From Anaerovoracaceae bacterium (lineage in GTDB: Bacteria > Bacillota > Clostridia > Peptostreptococcales > Anaerovoracaceae), in the NCBI GenBank assembly GCA_029983755.1, contig JASBYX010000016.1, forward strand, positions 1 through 32,707: 32,707 bases of DNA. The letters run 5' to 3'. The number at the start of each line of letters is the position of its first letter. The first letter of the stretch is position 1. The notes under the pieces were generated by a model. That model was not told where the DNA came from. It did not search any database and worked only from the letters and a program-made list of their open reading frames with translations. Below are positions 24,252 to 32,695 of the stretch, piece by piece. Position numbers and translations under genes: made by a program.

Positions 24252-24328
24252 GGCGGTGTAGCTTAGCTGGCTAGAGCGTCCGGTTCATACCCGGAAGGTC
24301 GGTGGTTCGAGTCCACTCGCCGCTACCA
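24252..24328 (+). tRNA. tRNA-Met (anticodon CAT)
   Basis: A full cloverleaf: acceptor GGCGGTG pairs with CGCCGCT, anticodon loop TTCATAC, T-loop TTCGAGT, encoded CCA. The first pair of the acceptor is a G-T wobble rather than the mismatch of initiator tRNA, so it is an elongator type. First of six tRNAs. Confidence 0.96.
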
Positions 24329-24335
24329 CATTTAA

Positions 24336-24411
24336 GGGCGCATAGCTCAGCTGGGAGAGCACCTGCCTTACAAGCAGGGGGTCATAGGTTCGAGCCCTAT
24401 TGCGCCCACCA
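24336..24411 (+). tRNA. tRNA-Val (anticodon TAC)
   Basis: Acceptor GGGCGCA, anticodon loop CTTACAA between CCTGC/GCAGG, T-loop TTCGAGC, encoded CCA. Seven bases after tRNA-Met. Confidence 0.97.
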
Positions 24412-24422
24412 TATATCAGGAT

Positions 24423-24499
24423 GGCCTGGTAGTTCAGTTGGTTAGAATGCCAGCCTGTCACGCTGGAGGTCGACGGTTCGAGCCCGTTCCAGGTCGCCA
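24423..24499 (+). tRNA. tRNA-Asp (anticodon GTC)
   Basis: Acceptor GGCCTGG pairs with CCAGGTC with one wobble; anticodon stem CAGCC with anticodon GTC; T-loop TTCGAGC; discriminator G and encoded CCA. The following 50-nt spacer has two perfect hairpins: CGAATTTT/AAAATTCG (24507-24526) and GATTCC/GGAATC (24530-24546). Confidence 0.96.
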
Positions 24500-24549
24500 A
24501 TTTTTCCGAATTTTAGTAAAAATTCGAGGGATTCCATTTAGGAATCTGT

Positions 24550-24626
24550 GGTGGGTATCGTCAAGTGGTTAAGACACAGGGTTGTGGCTCCTGTATACGT
24601 GGGTTCGAATCCCACTATCCACCCCA
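24550..24626 (+). tRNA. tRNA-His (anticodon GTG)
   Basis: The anticodon loop reads TTGTGGC within CAGGG/CTCCTG. The extra 5' G expected for tRNA-His (G-1) is at 24550 and pairs with C at 24623, with acceptor GTGGGTA from 24551. CCA is encoded at 24624-24626. Confidence 0.95.
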
Positions 24627-24629
24627 CAT

Positions 24630-24704
24630 TGGGGTATCGCCAAGCGGTAAGGCAATGGATTCTGATTCCATCATGCGCAGGTTCGAATCCTGCTACCCTA
24701 GCCA
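24630..24704 (+). tRNA. tRNA-Gln (anticodon CTG)
   Basis: Acceptor TGGGGTA pairs with TACCCTA; the anticodon loop is TTCTGAT, giving anticodon CTG, which reads CAG; discriminator G and encoded CCA. The spacer after it holds a perfect 7-bp hairpin, GGAAGCG/CGCTTCC (24710-24731). Confidence 0.95.
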
Positions 24705-24734
24705 AATATGGAAGCGAATTTTAACGCTTCCTAT

Positions 24735-24809
<75 letters not shown>

Positions 24810-24815
24810 AATTAA

Positions 24816-24846
24816 GCCGTTGATTATTCAGCGGTTTTTTTATTTT
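24816..24846 (+). terminator. Terminator of the tRNA operon
   Basis: A 7-bp stem CCGTTGA (24818-24824) with TCAGCGG (about 24828-24834), one wobble pair, followed by a T-rich run TTTTTTTATTTTTT. Confidence 0.85.
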
Positions 24847-24862
24847 TTATATTAAAAAGCCT

Positions 24863-24891
24863 TTGCTATCTTATGGGGAATAAGTTATAAT
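24863..24891 (+). promoter_or_regulatory. Promoter of rarA
   Basis: TTGCTA (24863-24868) and TATAAT (24886-24891) have a 17-bp spacer. The spacer contains TATGGGGAA at 24872-24880, at the same offset as in the Tad promoter at 8260. Confidence 0.75.
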
Positions 24892-24946
24892 TAATTAAAA
24901 GAAACAAATGTTCGATTTGAAAGATTGTATTTGAAAGAGGCATGAC

Positions 24947-26299
24947 ATGATTCCATTATCAACGCGGATGCGACCGAAAACCTTAGAAAAATTTGTTGGG
25001 CAAGAGCACTTCTTGAGCAAAGGTTCACTTTTTTATAATGCCATCAAGAATAAGAATTTCAGTTCAGCAATATTTTATGGACATTCCGGCACAGGTAAGA
25101 CAACCTTGGCAAGAATAATCGCTACAGAAATGGACCAGGATTTCGTTGAAATCAATGCTTCTTCAACGGGCATCAAAGAGCTCAAATCTTTGCTTGCCGA
25201 TGCAGATACGAATTTTCACAGTCTAATCGGAAAGCCGTTATTTTTATACATAGATGAGTTTCATAGGTGGAACAAACTACAACAGGATTCGCTACTTAAG
25301 GCATTGGAAGAAGGTATAGTCAAATTTATCGGTAGCACCACAGAGAATCCATTCTTTTCCATCAATAATGCAGTGCTGAGTCGGGTTAGAAACATATATG
25401 AGTTTAAGCAACTTAGCATTGAAAACTTAGAGACAATAGTTCTAAATTGTTTAAACGATAAGGATAAAGGATTCGGCAATCTTCAAATTGAATACAGCGA
25501 TGATGCTATACACATGTTAGCTGAGTATTCAAACGGTGATGCGAGGGTTGCTCTTGATACATTGGGTTTCATTGTTGACAATATGCCGGATGGAGATTCG
25601 TTGACTATGGACAAGGTTGGTGAAGCTCTTCAGAGAAAGGTGGGATTCTACCATAGGGGAGATGACAGGTACGACCTGTTGTCAGCCCTACAGAAGTCAG
25701 TTAGAGGCTCAGATCCTGATGCGGCAATACATTATTTGGCACGTCTTGTGGATGGCGGCGCGGACTTGATGATGATCGGGAGGAGACTTCTTGTAATGGC
25801 AGCTGAGGATGTGGGCATGGCATATCCCGGTGCGATCTCCGTTGTAACAAACTGTGTTCAGGCTGCTCAAATGGTTGGATTTCCTGAGGCAAGCCTGATT
25901 TTGGCCGAAGCAGTTATTTTGATGGCATCTTCACCTAAATCTAACAAGTCCTATGAGGCACTGCAGGGGGCCATGAATGATATTAGACACAAGAAGATAG
26001 ATCCTGTGCCTGACCATTTAAGAGATAGCCATTATAAGGGAGCTAGGGATAAAGGTTACGGGAAGGATTACCTATATCCACATGCTTATGGTGGATATGT
26101 AGAGCAACAGTATTTGCCGGATAATCTCTTCGAAGAAAATGTGAGATACTATCACCCAACAGATAACGGCTCAGAGAGGAGTTTCGCAGCATATCTTAAA
26201 TCCATTCATGGCGAAGCCGGTGAGGAAATTACGCAGAACAATCAGATTCGAGTCAAAGATGAACACAAGATATCAAAAGATGTTAAAGATGATCTATAA
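24947..26299 (+). CDS. rarA: Replication-associated recombination protein RarA/MgsA
   Basis: RarA (450 aa) is a clamp-loader-like AAA+ ATPase that acts at stalled replication forks. Visible are the N-terminal RMRPKTLEKFVGQEH, Walker A GHSGTGKTT (45-53), Walker B FLYIDEFH (Asp103, Glu104), sensor 1 stretch GSTTENPFFSINNAVLSR, and the C-terminal tetramer region with GGADLMMIGRRLLVMAAEDVG and SNKSYEALQGAM. Two positions differ from the common form: GHSGTGK instead of GPPGTGK, and IDEFHRWNK instead of IDEIHRFNK. The ATG follows AAAGAGG. The promoter is immediately upstream, and ispH-S1 follows after 72 bp. Confidence 0.95.
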   Translation: MIPLSTRMRPKTLEKFVGQEHFLSKGSLFYNAIKNKNFSSAIFYGHSGTGKTTLARIIATEMDQDFVEINASSTGIKELKSLLADADTNFHSLIGKPLFLYIDEFHRWNKLQQDSLLKALEEGIVKFIGSTTENPFFSINNAVLSRVRNIYEFKQLSIENLETIVLNCLNDKDKGFGNLQIEYSDDAIHMLAEYSNGDARVALDTLGFIVDNMPDGDSLTMDKVGEALQRKVGFYHRGDDRYDLLSALQKSVRGSDPDAAIHYLARLVDGGADLMMIGRRLLVMAAEDVGMAYPGAISVVTNCVQAAQMVGFPEASLILAEAVILMASSPKSNKSYEALQGAMNDIRHKKIDPVPDHLRDSHYKGARDKGYGKDYLYPHAYGGYVEQQYLPDNLFEENVRYYHPTDNGSERSFAAYLKSIHGEAGEEITQNNQIRVKDEHKISKDVKDDL

Positions 26300-26371
26300 G
26301 TTTCAGATGGTGTAATGCGTAAGTAGCATCGAGATATAGTGTAAGGACAAAGGACGAATAAAGAAAAAAAT

Positions 26372-28861
26372 ATGAAGAATAGAGAGATATTTATAAGTGC
26401 GAACTCCGGGTTTTGTTTTGGTGTGAAGAGGGCTATGGACAAGACAATGGAACAGCTTGACAAGGTGCGAGCTAAGGAGGATTCAAAAGATGAAGAAAAG
26501 AGAATATTTACACTCGGCCCACTCATACATAATCAGACAGTGATTGATGACCTCAAAGCAAAGGGCATAGAAATTATTAACAGTCCCGAGGAAGCCAGCG
26601 AAGGTGATACAGTTATTGTCAGGTCCCACGGACAGGGGGAAGAATTCTATAGGCAGGCTGAGAAGTTAGGATTAAATATAGTTGATGCTACGTGTCCCTT
26701 TGTGGGACGTATACACGATCTTGTCAGAAAGGCTTATGATCAAGGGAAAATTGTACTCATAGTGGGAGCAGCTGATCACCCTGAAGTTGTTGGAATCAAC
26801 GGATGGTGTAACGGAGAAGCAATTATAGTTAACAGCCGGCATGAACTGGAAGAATCAAATATATTTGAAAAACTCAAAGAAAAGAAATGTTTTGTTGTAT
26901 GTCAGACGACATTAAAGGTTGGAACATATAGAGAAGTTTTGGATTTGCTTTCCGAGACGGGTATTGACTTTGAAACTGAAAACACGATCTGCAATGCTAC
27001 AACTCTTCGCCAAGAAAGTTGCAGAGAACTGGCGAAAAAGATGGATGCTATGGTTATTCTCGGTGGAGTAAACAGCAGCAACAGTCGAAAATTATATGAA
27101 ATTGCCTTGGAATACTGTGAAAATTCCTATTTTGCTGAAAATATTCATGATTTACCATTGCAAGAACTTGCAAAATATTATAAAATAGGTGTTGCGGCGG
27201 GTGCATCGACACCTGAAACCGTAATTAAGGAGGTTATTGCTAATATGACTGATAAGCAACTAGAAAACAATGTGCAGAACCCTATGGAAGATTTCATGGA
27301 CGAAATCGAGTCTTCTCTGAAATTGCCAAAGAATGGCGACATCGTCGAAGGCCAGGTTCATATGGTTACGGATGACGAAGTTATTGTAAACCTTGGTTTC
27401 AAGAAGGACGGAATCCTAAAGAAGGAAGAGGCTTCACTATCTGAAGGGGAAACTCTTAAGGACAAGTTTAAGGAAGGCGATGAGATTCAGGCCATAGTTA
27501 ATCAGACAGGAGACGATGATGGTGGCATTTTGCTTTCTCAGAAGGGCTTAGCCATAATTGAGCACTGGAACGAACTTGCTGAAGCTTACGAGAAGAAAGA
27601 TATCATAACGGTAAAGGTTACTAAGGCTATAGCAAGTGGTGCAATTGCTGAATACAAGGATATAACCGGTTTCATTCCTATGTCACAGCTTTCCAGCAAA
27701 TATATAGAAAATGCTGAGGAGTTCGTTGGGCAGGAATTAGAAGCCAGAGTAATTAGATGCGATCTTAAGAAGCAGAGAGCTATCTTCTCCAGAAAGAGTG
27801 TTTTGAGAGAAGAGAGAAAGAAGCAGATCGAAGCTATATGGAAGAATATCCACGAAGGCGATATCATCGAAGGTAAGGTAATGAGATTCACTGATTTCGG
27901 TGCTTTCGTTGACATAGGTGGACTGGATGGACTGCTACACATATCTGAGATTTCTTGGGGCAAATTAAAGCACCCTAAGGAAGTTCTTGCATTAGGTGAG
28001 ACAATCAACGTTAAGGTTCTTGCTATGAATGAGGAAACCGGAAGGATTTCTCTTGGTCTCAAACAGACAACCCCTGAACCATGGTCAGTTATAGATGATA
28101 AGATCAGAGAGGGAGACATAGTTAAGGGCAAGGTTGTACAGATCAAGGATTACGGTGCATTCGTTGAGATAGAAGCAGGACTTGATGGACTCGTACACAT
28201 ATCCGAGATCTCAAGGCAGAGAATCGCTCATACTTCTGACGTATTGAAAGTTGGTCAGATTGTATATGCTAAGGTTATTGCAATTGATACTGAGAAGAGG
28301 AGAATTAGTTTGAGTTTAAAGGATACTATGGACTATTCAGAACTTCAAAATGCTCAGCAGGATTCAGATGCAATGGACGCTGAAGGAAACGAAAATGTTT
28401 CAGATGCTGAGGCCAAAGTAAGCGAGAATGAAGGTGAAGGCGAATATTATTTCAAGACAGATTCTGCACCTGACCAGGACAGTGAACTGGCTAAGGATAA
28501 GGAAGACATGCTTGAAGCAGCCGGGAAAAAGGATGCCGGTGATGAGCTTGCAGAAACTACTGTTGAAACTGACAGAGTAGCAGGGGCAAGGGAGGCTGTA
28601 GAAGGTCACTACGACAGCAATGCTGAGAAGGTAGAAGAGCCTGAACAGGAAGAGGAAGACCAGGATTACTATTTAGAAGACTCTGAAGGTAAGCCTCTTG
28701 ATCATGAGCTTGCTAAGGATGCAGATAAGAGTGCAAAGGAAGCCGGTGAATCTGATGAAGCTGCAGATGAGATTGCAAAGGCTACAGCTGACAGAGATGA
28801 GAAGGCCGATAAGGACAAGCTTGCTTGTGATGCATATCTACAGAACGCAGAGTGCGAATAA
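26372..28861 (+). CDS. ispH: IspH fused to ribosomal protein S1 domains
   Basis: An 829-aa fusion typical of Clostridia. Residues 1-295 are IspH, the 4Fe-4S reductase that makes IPP and DMAPP in the last step of the non-mevalonate isoprenoid pathway; the three cluster cysteines are Cys15 (SGFCFGVKRA), Cys108 (DATCPFVG) and Cys207 (NTICNATTLRQ). A 12-residue charged insert lies near 33-45. Four S1 RNA-binding domains follow (about 320-390, 405-475, 495-563, 580-648), the third and fourth the most canonical (GKVMRFTDFGAFVDIGGLDG, GKVVQIKDYGAFVEIEAGLD). An acidic tail (651-829) contains two diverged copies of one 65-residue unit. The Shine-Dalgarno signal is weak. Transcription may start with rarA. 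Confidence 0.95.
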   Translation: MKNREIFISANSGFCFGVKRAMDKTMEQLDKVRAKEDSKDEEKRIFTLGPLIHNQTVIDDLKAKGIEIINSPEEASEGDTVIVRSHGQGEEFYRQAEKLGLNIVDATCPFVGRIHDLVRKAYDQGKIVLIVGAADHPEVVGINGWCNGEAIIVNSRHELEESNIFEKLKEKKCFVVCQTTLKVGTYREVLDLLSETGIDFETENTICNATTLRQESCRELAKKMDAMVILGGVNSSNSRKLYEIALEYCENSYFAENIHDLPLQELAKYYKIGVAAGASTPETVIKEVIANMTDKQLENNVQNPMEDFMDEIESSLKLPKNGDIVEGQVHMVTDDEVIVNLGFKKDGILKKEEASLSEGETLKDKFKEGDEIQAIVNQTGDDDGGILLSQKGLAIIEHWNELAEAYEKKDIITVKVTKAIASGAIAEYKDITGFIPMSQLSSKYIENAEEFVGQELEARVIRCDLKKQRAIFSRKSVLREERKKQIEAIWKNIHEGDIIEGKVMRFTDFGAFVDIGGLDGLLHISEISWGKLKHPKEVLALGETINVKVLAMNEETGRISLGLKQTTPEPWSVIDDKIREGDIVKGKVVQIKDYGAFVEIEAGLDGLVHISEISRQRIAHTSDVLKVGQIVYAKVIAIDTEKRRISLSLKDTMDYSELQNAQQDSDAMDAEGNENVSDAEAKVSENEGEGEYYFKTDSAPDQDSELAKDKEDMLEAAGKKDAGDELAETTVETDRVAGAREAVEGHYDSNAEKVEEPEQEEEDQDYYLEDSEGKPLDHELAKDADKSAKEAGESDEAADEIAKATADRDEKADKDKLACDAYLQNAECE

Positions 28862-28920
28862 CGAAATGCCCCTAGTAGAAGGTGTTTGGACTGGAAATTA
28901 AGGGTTTAACATGCGCAATT

Positions 28921-28944
28921 AAACGGGTCATATGACCCGTTTTC
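28921..28944 (+). terminator. Terminator after ispH-S1
   Basis: A perfect palindrome AAACGGGTCA/TGACCCGTTT (28921-28942 region) is followed by TTTCTGTTT. The T-run is short and interrupted, so some readthrough into rnr, which starts 35 nt later, is likely. Confidence 0.7.
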
Positions 28945-28975
28945 TGTTTATATGGGAAAGTGAGACATCATCATT

Positions 28976-31048
28976 ATGAAAAGACAGTTTAAGCAAAAAA
29001 TCAGGCAACATAGGCCACACAAGAAGAAAAACAGAACAGTAAAGGGAAAGATTTCCGTAACCAAGTCAGGGTTTGGATTTCTCACACCGGAGGATAGTCA
29101 TGATGGCAGGGATGATGATATATTTATTAGTAAGCGAAATCTAAAGTCTGCGATGAATGGGGATATTGTTGAAGTTGAACTGATGGAGCGAAAATACTCA
29201 TCTAGGGGGCCTGAAGGTTTTGTTAAAGACATCCTCGAACGTTCCCTAACAAAATCCGTTGGCCTTTTCTTTGACTGTGACAGGTTTGGAATCGTGAGTC
29301 CTATGGGCAAGAACGGAACAGACATTTATATACAAAAGCGAAACATTGGAAGAGCCAGACACGGGGATTTTGTTGAAGTGGCTGTTACCAAATATCCCAA
29401 AGGGGGCAGAGGGCCCGAAGGTCGTGTTTTGTCGGTAGTTGCCAAAGAGGGGGATCCTAAGGGAGACATTAAAGCAATACTTAAGGATCACGATGTAAAG
29501 GTTGACTTTTCCCTTGCAGCAGCAGATGAAGCAAAAAGCGTTTCAGCTCCCGGATATATAGATGATAAGACTTTGCAGGATGAGCTCAATAGAAGAACTG
29601 ACCTGAGAGATCTTGAAATTGTAACCATAGATGGCCCACATTCAAAGGATCTTGACGATGCCATTTCTATCGAAAAGATTTCGAAAGGATATCGGCTAGG
29701 TGTACATATTGCAGATGTCAGTCATTACGTAAAAGAAGGCGGAGCTCTAGATGAAGAAGCCTTTATGAGAGGTAACAGTATTTACCTTCTTGATCAAGTG
29801 GTTCCAATGCTTCCACGAGAGCTTTCAAATGGTATCTGTAGCCTTAACGAAGGTGTGGATAGATTGGCTCTCTCTTGCATAATGGATATTAATAAAAAGG
29901 GCGAAATAACAGACCATCAGATTGTAGAAACCGTTATAAATTCAAAAGGACGTCTGGTTTACGACGATGTTTCGGACATCTTGGAAGGAAAGTCAGATCA
30001 CAGCTTTAACGAAAAGATAGATCGCAGCCTGAGTAAGAAGTCAGATCACAATAGTTCGAACGAAAAGGTGGAAGATAGCCTAAGCAAGGCCGCAGAACAC
30101 AAACAGATGTTGAAAACCATGGAAGAGTTAGCTGTTTTGTTGGAAAAGAAAAGACAGGAAGATGGAAGTCTGGACTTTGACCTTGATGAATCAGAGATTC
30201 ATGTTGATGAAAACGGAATACCGCAGGAAATCGTGAATCTGGACAGGAGAATTGCAAACAGGATGATCGAAGAGTTTATGCTTGCAGCAAATCGAACCGT
30301 GGCTGAAGAGTATTTTTGGATGAATTATCCCTTTGTGTATAGAATTCACGAGAAACCTGACCCTGAAAACATAATGAAACTCAAGGCTTTCATGGCGGGA
30401 CTTGGCATGAAGATGAGTCTGAATGCTGACAGTGTCCATTCCAAAGCCTTGGCTCAAATTCTGAAAGAACTTGAAGGAGATCCAAGATTGCCGATGGTTT
30501 CAAGTGTCATGCTGAGATCCATGCAAAAAGCCAGGTACTCCCCGGAATGCTCAGGACACTACGGCTTAGCTTTTAAATTTTACTGTCACTTCACATCGCC
30601 AATCAGAAGGTATCCGGACCTGTTAATTCACCGAATTATCAAGGAGCACATCAACAAAACAGCTACCTCCGAGAAACTTTCTCATTATGCAAAAGTTGCT
30701 GAAGCAGCATCTGAACAGTCCTCAAATACTGAAATACGTGCGCAGAAAATGGAGAGGCAGATTGAAAAGATAAAAAAGGCTCAGTTCATGGAGGCCCACC
30801 TTGGTGAAGAATTCACAGGAGTTATCAGTGGGGTAACTTCATTCGGATTTTATGTCCAGCTTGATAACACGGTGGAAGGGCTTGTACATATATCCACCCT
30901 CGATGATAATTATGACTTTGAAGAAGGAAAGTTCAGGCTCATAGGTAGAACCTATGGACACGAATTTAACCTAGGAGATTCTGTGGAAGTTAGGGTTGCA
31001 AGAGCCGATAAGTTCACAGGACACATTGACTTTCAACTTATCCTGTGA
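28976..31048 (+). CDS. rnr: Ribonuclease R
   Basis: RNase R (690 aa) is a processive 3'-5' exoribonuclease that degrades structured RNA. In order: a basic N-terminus (RQHRPHKKKNRTVKGKIS), two cold-shock-like OB domains (about 20-155), the RNB catalytic domain (about 210-560) and a C-terminal S1 domain (about 617-690). The active-site stretch TIDGPHSKDLDDAIS gives Asp219, Asp225, Asp227 and Asp228; YRIHEKPDP and HFTSPIRRYPDL are also present. Residues 339-371 form a two-copy tandem repeat inside the RNB domain where family members normally have none. The start has a modest GAAAGTGAG site. SmpB, a frequent neighbour, is not in the window. Confidence 0.96.
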   Translation: MKRQFKQKIRQHRPHKKKNRTVKGKISVTKSGFGFLTPEDSHDGRDDDIFISKRNLKSAMNGDIVEVELMERKYSSRGPEGFVKDILERSLTKSVGLFFDCDRFGIVSPMGKNGTDIYIQKRNIGRARHGDFVEVAVTKYPKGGRGPEGRVLSVVAKEGDPKGDIKAILKDHDVKVDFSLAAADEAKSVSAPGYIDDKTLQDELNRRTDLRDLEIVTIDGPHSKDLDDAISIEKISKGYRLGVHIADVSHYVKEGGALDEEAFMRGNSIYLLDQVVPMLPRELSNGICSLNEGVDRLALSCIMDINKKGEITDHQIVETVINSKGRLVYDDVSDILEGKSDHSFNEKIDRSLSKKSDHNSSNEKVEDSLSKAAEHKQMLKTMEELAVLLEKKRQEDGSLDFDLDESEIHVDENGIPQEIVNLDRRIANRMIEEFMLAANRTVAEEYFWMNYPFVYRIHEKPDPENIMKLKAFMAGLGMKMSLNADSVHSKALAQILKELEGDPRLPMVSSVMLRSMQKARYSPECSGHYGLAFKFYCHFTSPIRRYPDLLIHRIIKEHINKTATSEKLSHYAKVAEAASEQSSNTEIRAQKMERQIEKIKKAQFMEAHLGEEFTGVISGVTSFGFYVQLDNTVEGLVHISTLDDNYDFEEGKFRLIGRTYGHEFNLGDSVEVRVARADKFTGHIDFQLIL
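29990..30088 (+). repeat. Tandem coding repeat inserted in rnr
   Basis: Two in-frame units, 29990-30037 (16 codons, KSDHSFNEKIDRSLSK) and 30038-30088 (17 codons, KSDHNSSNEKVEDSLSK). They share AAGTCAGATCACA at their starts and AACGAAAAG in the middle at DNA level, pointing to local duplication. Confidence 0.88.
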
Positions 31049-31144
31049 GTTGGCCCCACAACCTAAGTGATCGGCGAATCATGTATGTGCGAGTTTGGAG
31101 GATCCGGAGAATGGGGTAGCTGCTATGAGCATACGCAATACACT

Positions 31145-32611
31145 CTACATCCTAGAAGAATCGTGTAGCCAGAAGCTTCTTGTCAAAACTATAAGAGCAG
31201 CATAAAGCTCAGTCCTTCCAATGAGCATAAGAAGAGAAGAAACGATTTTGCCGAATGGGGAAAACACGGAAAAATCTCCGGAAGAAACATCTCCGAGACC
31301 TGAACCGTTGTTTGATAGAGCCCCTATAGTTGCAGACAGAGTGGTTATCATATCCTGATTATCAATTGAAAGAAGCAAGCTGCCTATTGCAAGAAGTCCG
31401 ATATACAAAGTTATGTAAACTGTGACACTATTTGCAATTTCAGGGCTTACAGGCTTGTCTTTCAGCATTACAGGTTTTATTGAATTCGGATGAATACGCT
31501 TATAAATTCCACGCATTATGAGTTTGAAAAAGATTACAACTCTTATAACCTTTAAGGAACCGGCAGTTGAAGCGGAACACCCACCTATCAGCATGAGAAT
31601 CACAAGGACAGCCTGAGCAAATGAAGGCCAATGGGCCACATCTGCAACGGAGAATCCGCTCGTAGAACCGAAGCTGATACTCTGGGAAACCGCATAGCCA
31701 AGAGACTTAAATATTTTGTACTGGTCAGAAAATACAAGACTTGCAAATATCATCATGGAAGCCACAGAAAGAATGAGCAGATAGGCTTTTGCTTCCACAT
31801 TCATGAATGCTCTGCGTATGTTTCCGGTAACGATCAGGAAAAAAATCGAGAAGTTCATGGCACCGATAATGGAAAAAACGGAGATAACGGTTCGTGCGTA
31901 TGGTGTGAAACCCCAGGCGATTTCTCCGCCAATATCAAAAATTCCGGCAGTGCTCACCGTACTAAGAGTGTTTATTACCGCAAAGAAATTACCCATTTTG
32001 CTATCTAGGAGAAGACAGATCAGCTCTATGAATGTAAGGCCGATGTAGATAATGTAGGAAATCTTAGAGGAGTCAGTGAGCCTCGCTGCAAATTTTGTGA
32101 GCTGAGGACCGGTGTTTTCGGAGGCAGCCAGGTTTTGGGCACCTTTTCCAAGGGTCGGAAGAAGGGAAATTGTGAAAACTAGAATTCCCATACCTCCAAG
32201 CCAATTGGTAGTAGCCTTCCACATCAAAATAGCGTGGGGCATTTTGCTTATGGGGAGAACAAATTCACCTGTGGTAGTCCATCCTGCTGTGGATTCAAAA
32301 AATGAGTCCACAAAGGTATATCCCATGTTTGATCCAAGATATGGGAATGCCCCTACAATGCAGACAAAAATCCAGCTAAGGAGGGCAACGAGAAAGCCTT
32401 CACGAACTTTTAATTTAACTTTCTTGCCTCTGTATATATTGAGAATAATCGCAGCAAAAATAATGGTGAGAAAACTCGTAAGGGCTAAGCCTGAGATAGT
32501 ACTTCTCTCTCCATAATAAAATCCAACGATAATTGAAGGTATCATGGCAACACCTTCTACCGCTAAAACCATGGATATTGTCTTTAGAATAATAATTCGA
32601 TTTAATCTCAT
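31145..32611 (-). CDS. TrkH/KtrB-family potassium transporter subunit
   Basis: A 488-aa polytopic membrane protein forming the K+-conducting part of a Trk/Ktr system, normally controlled by a cytoplasmic TrkA/KtrA subunit, which is not in the window. The four pore-loop filter stretches can be read in order: ESTAGWTTTGEF (about 109-120), NTLSTVSTAGIFD, SISFGSTSGFS and GALSNNGSGLG. There are about ten membrane segments between them. The ATG at 32611 has only a weak AAGG site. It faces rnr convergently; the 96-bp gap between them shows no clear terminator. Four 14-bp tandem repeats lie immediately upstream. The choice between TrkH and KtrB cannot be made firmly. Confidence 0.93.
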   Translation of the reverse strand: MRLNRIIILKTISMVLAVEGVAMIPSIIVGFYYGERSTISGLALTSFLTIIFAAIILNIYRGKKVKLKVREGFLVALLSWIFVCIVGAFPYLGSNMGYTFVDSFFESTAGWTTTGEFVLPISKMPHAILMWKATTNWLGGMGILVFTISLLPTLGKGAQNLAASENTGPQLTKFAARLTDSSKISYIIYIGLTFIELICLLLDSKMGNFFAVINTLSTVSTAGIFDIGGEIAWGFTPYARTVISVFSIIGAMNFSIFFLIVTGNIRRAFMNVEAKAYLLILSVASMMIFASLVFSDQYKIFKSLGYAVSQSISFGSTSGFSVADVAHWPSFAQAVLVILMLIGGCSASTAGSLKVIRVVIFFKLIMRGIYKRIHPNSIKPVMLKDKPVSPEIANSVTVYITLYIGLLAIGSLLLSIDNQDMITTLSATIGALSNNGSGLGDVSSGDFSVFSPFGKIVSSLLMLIGRTELYAALIVLTRSFWLHDSSRM

Positions 32612-32639
32612 TTTCTACGACCTTTTTTTACTAACCTAT

Positions 32640-32695
32640 ATCTCACATTGTTCATCTCACACTGAACATCTCACACTGTACATCTCACAATGTTC
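32640..32695. repeat. Four 14-bp tandem repeats upstream of trkH
   Basis: Units ATCTCACATTGTTC (32640-32653), ATCTCACACTGAAC (32654-32667), ATCTCACACTGTAC (32668-32681) and ATCTCACAATGTTC (32682-32695) follow without gaps. All share ATCTCACA, then TG and a final C. The array ends in an imperfect palindrome (AATGTTCC/GGAACACATT) that reaches the window edge, so more copies may lie outside. Confidence 0.92.

Noticed and set aside
24285..24500. Minus-strand open frame of 71 codons over the tRNA cluster
   Set aside because: It is antisense to tRNA-Met, tRNA-Val and tRNA-Asp; the predicted peptide (NGLEPSTSSVTG pattern) is a well-known false protein from tRNA sequence.
31631..32516. Several plus-strand open frames of 80-134 codons
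   Set aside because: They are shadows of the clearly coding trkH-like gene on the minus strand and have no start signals.
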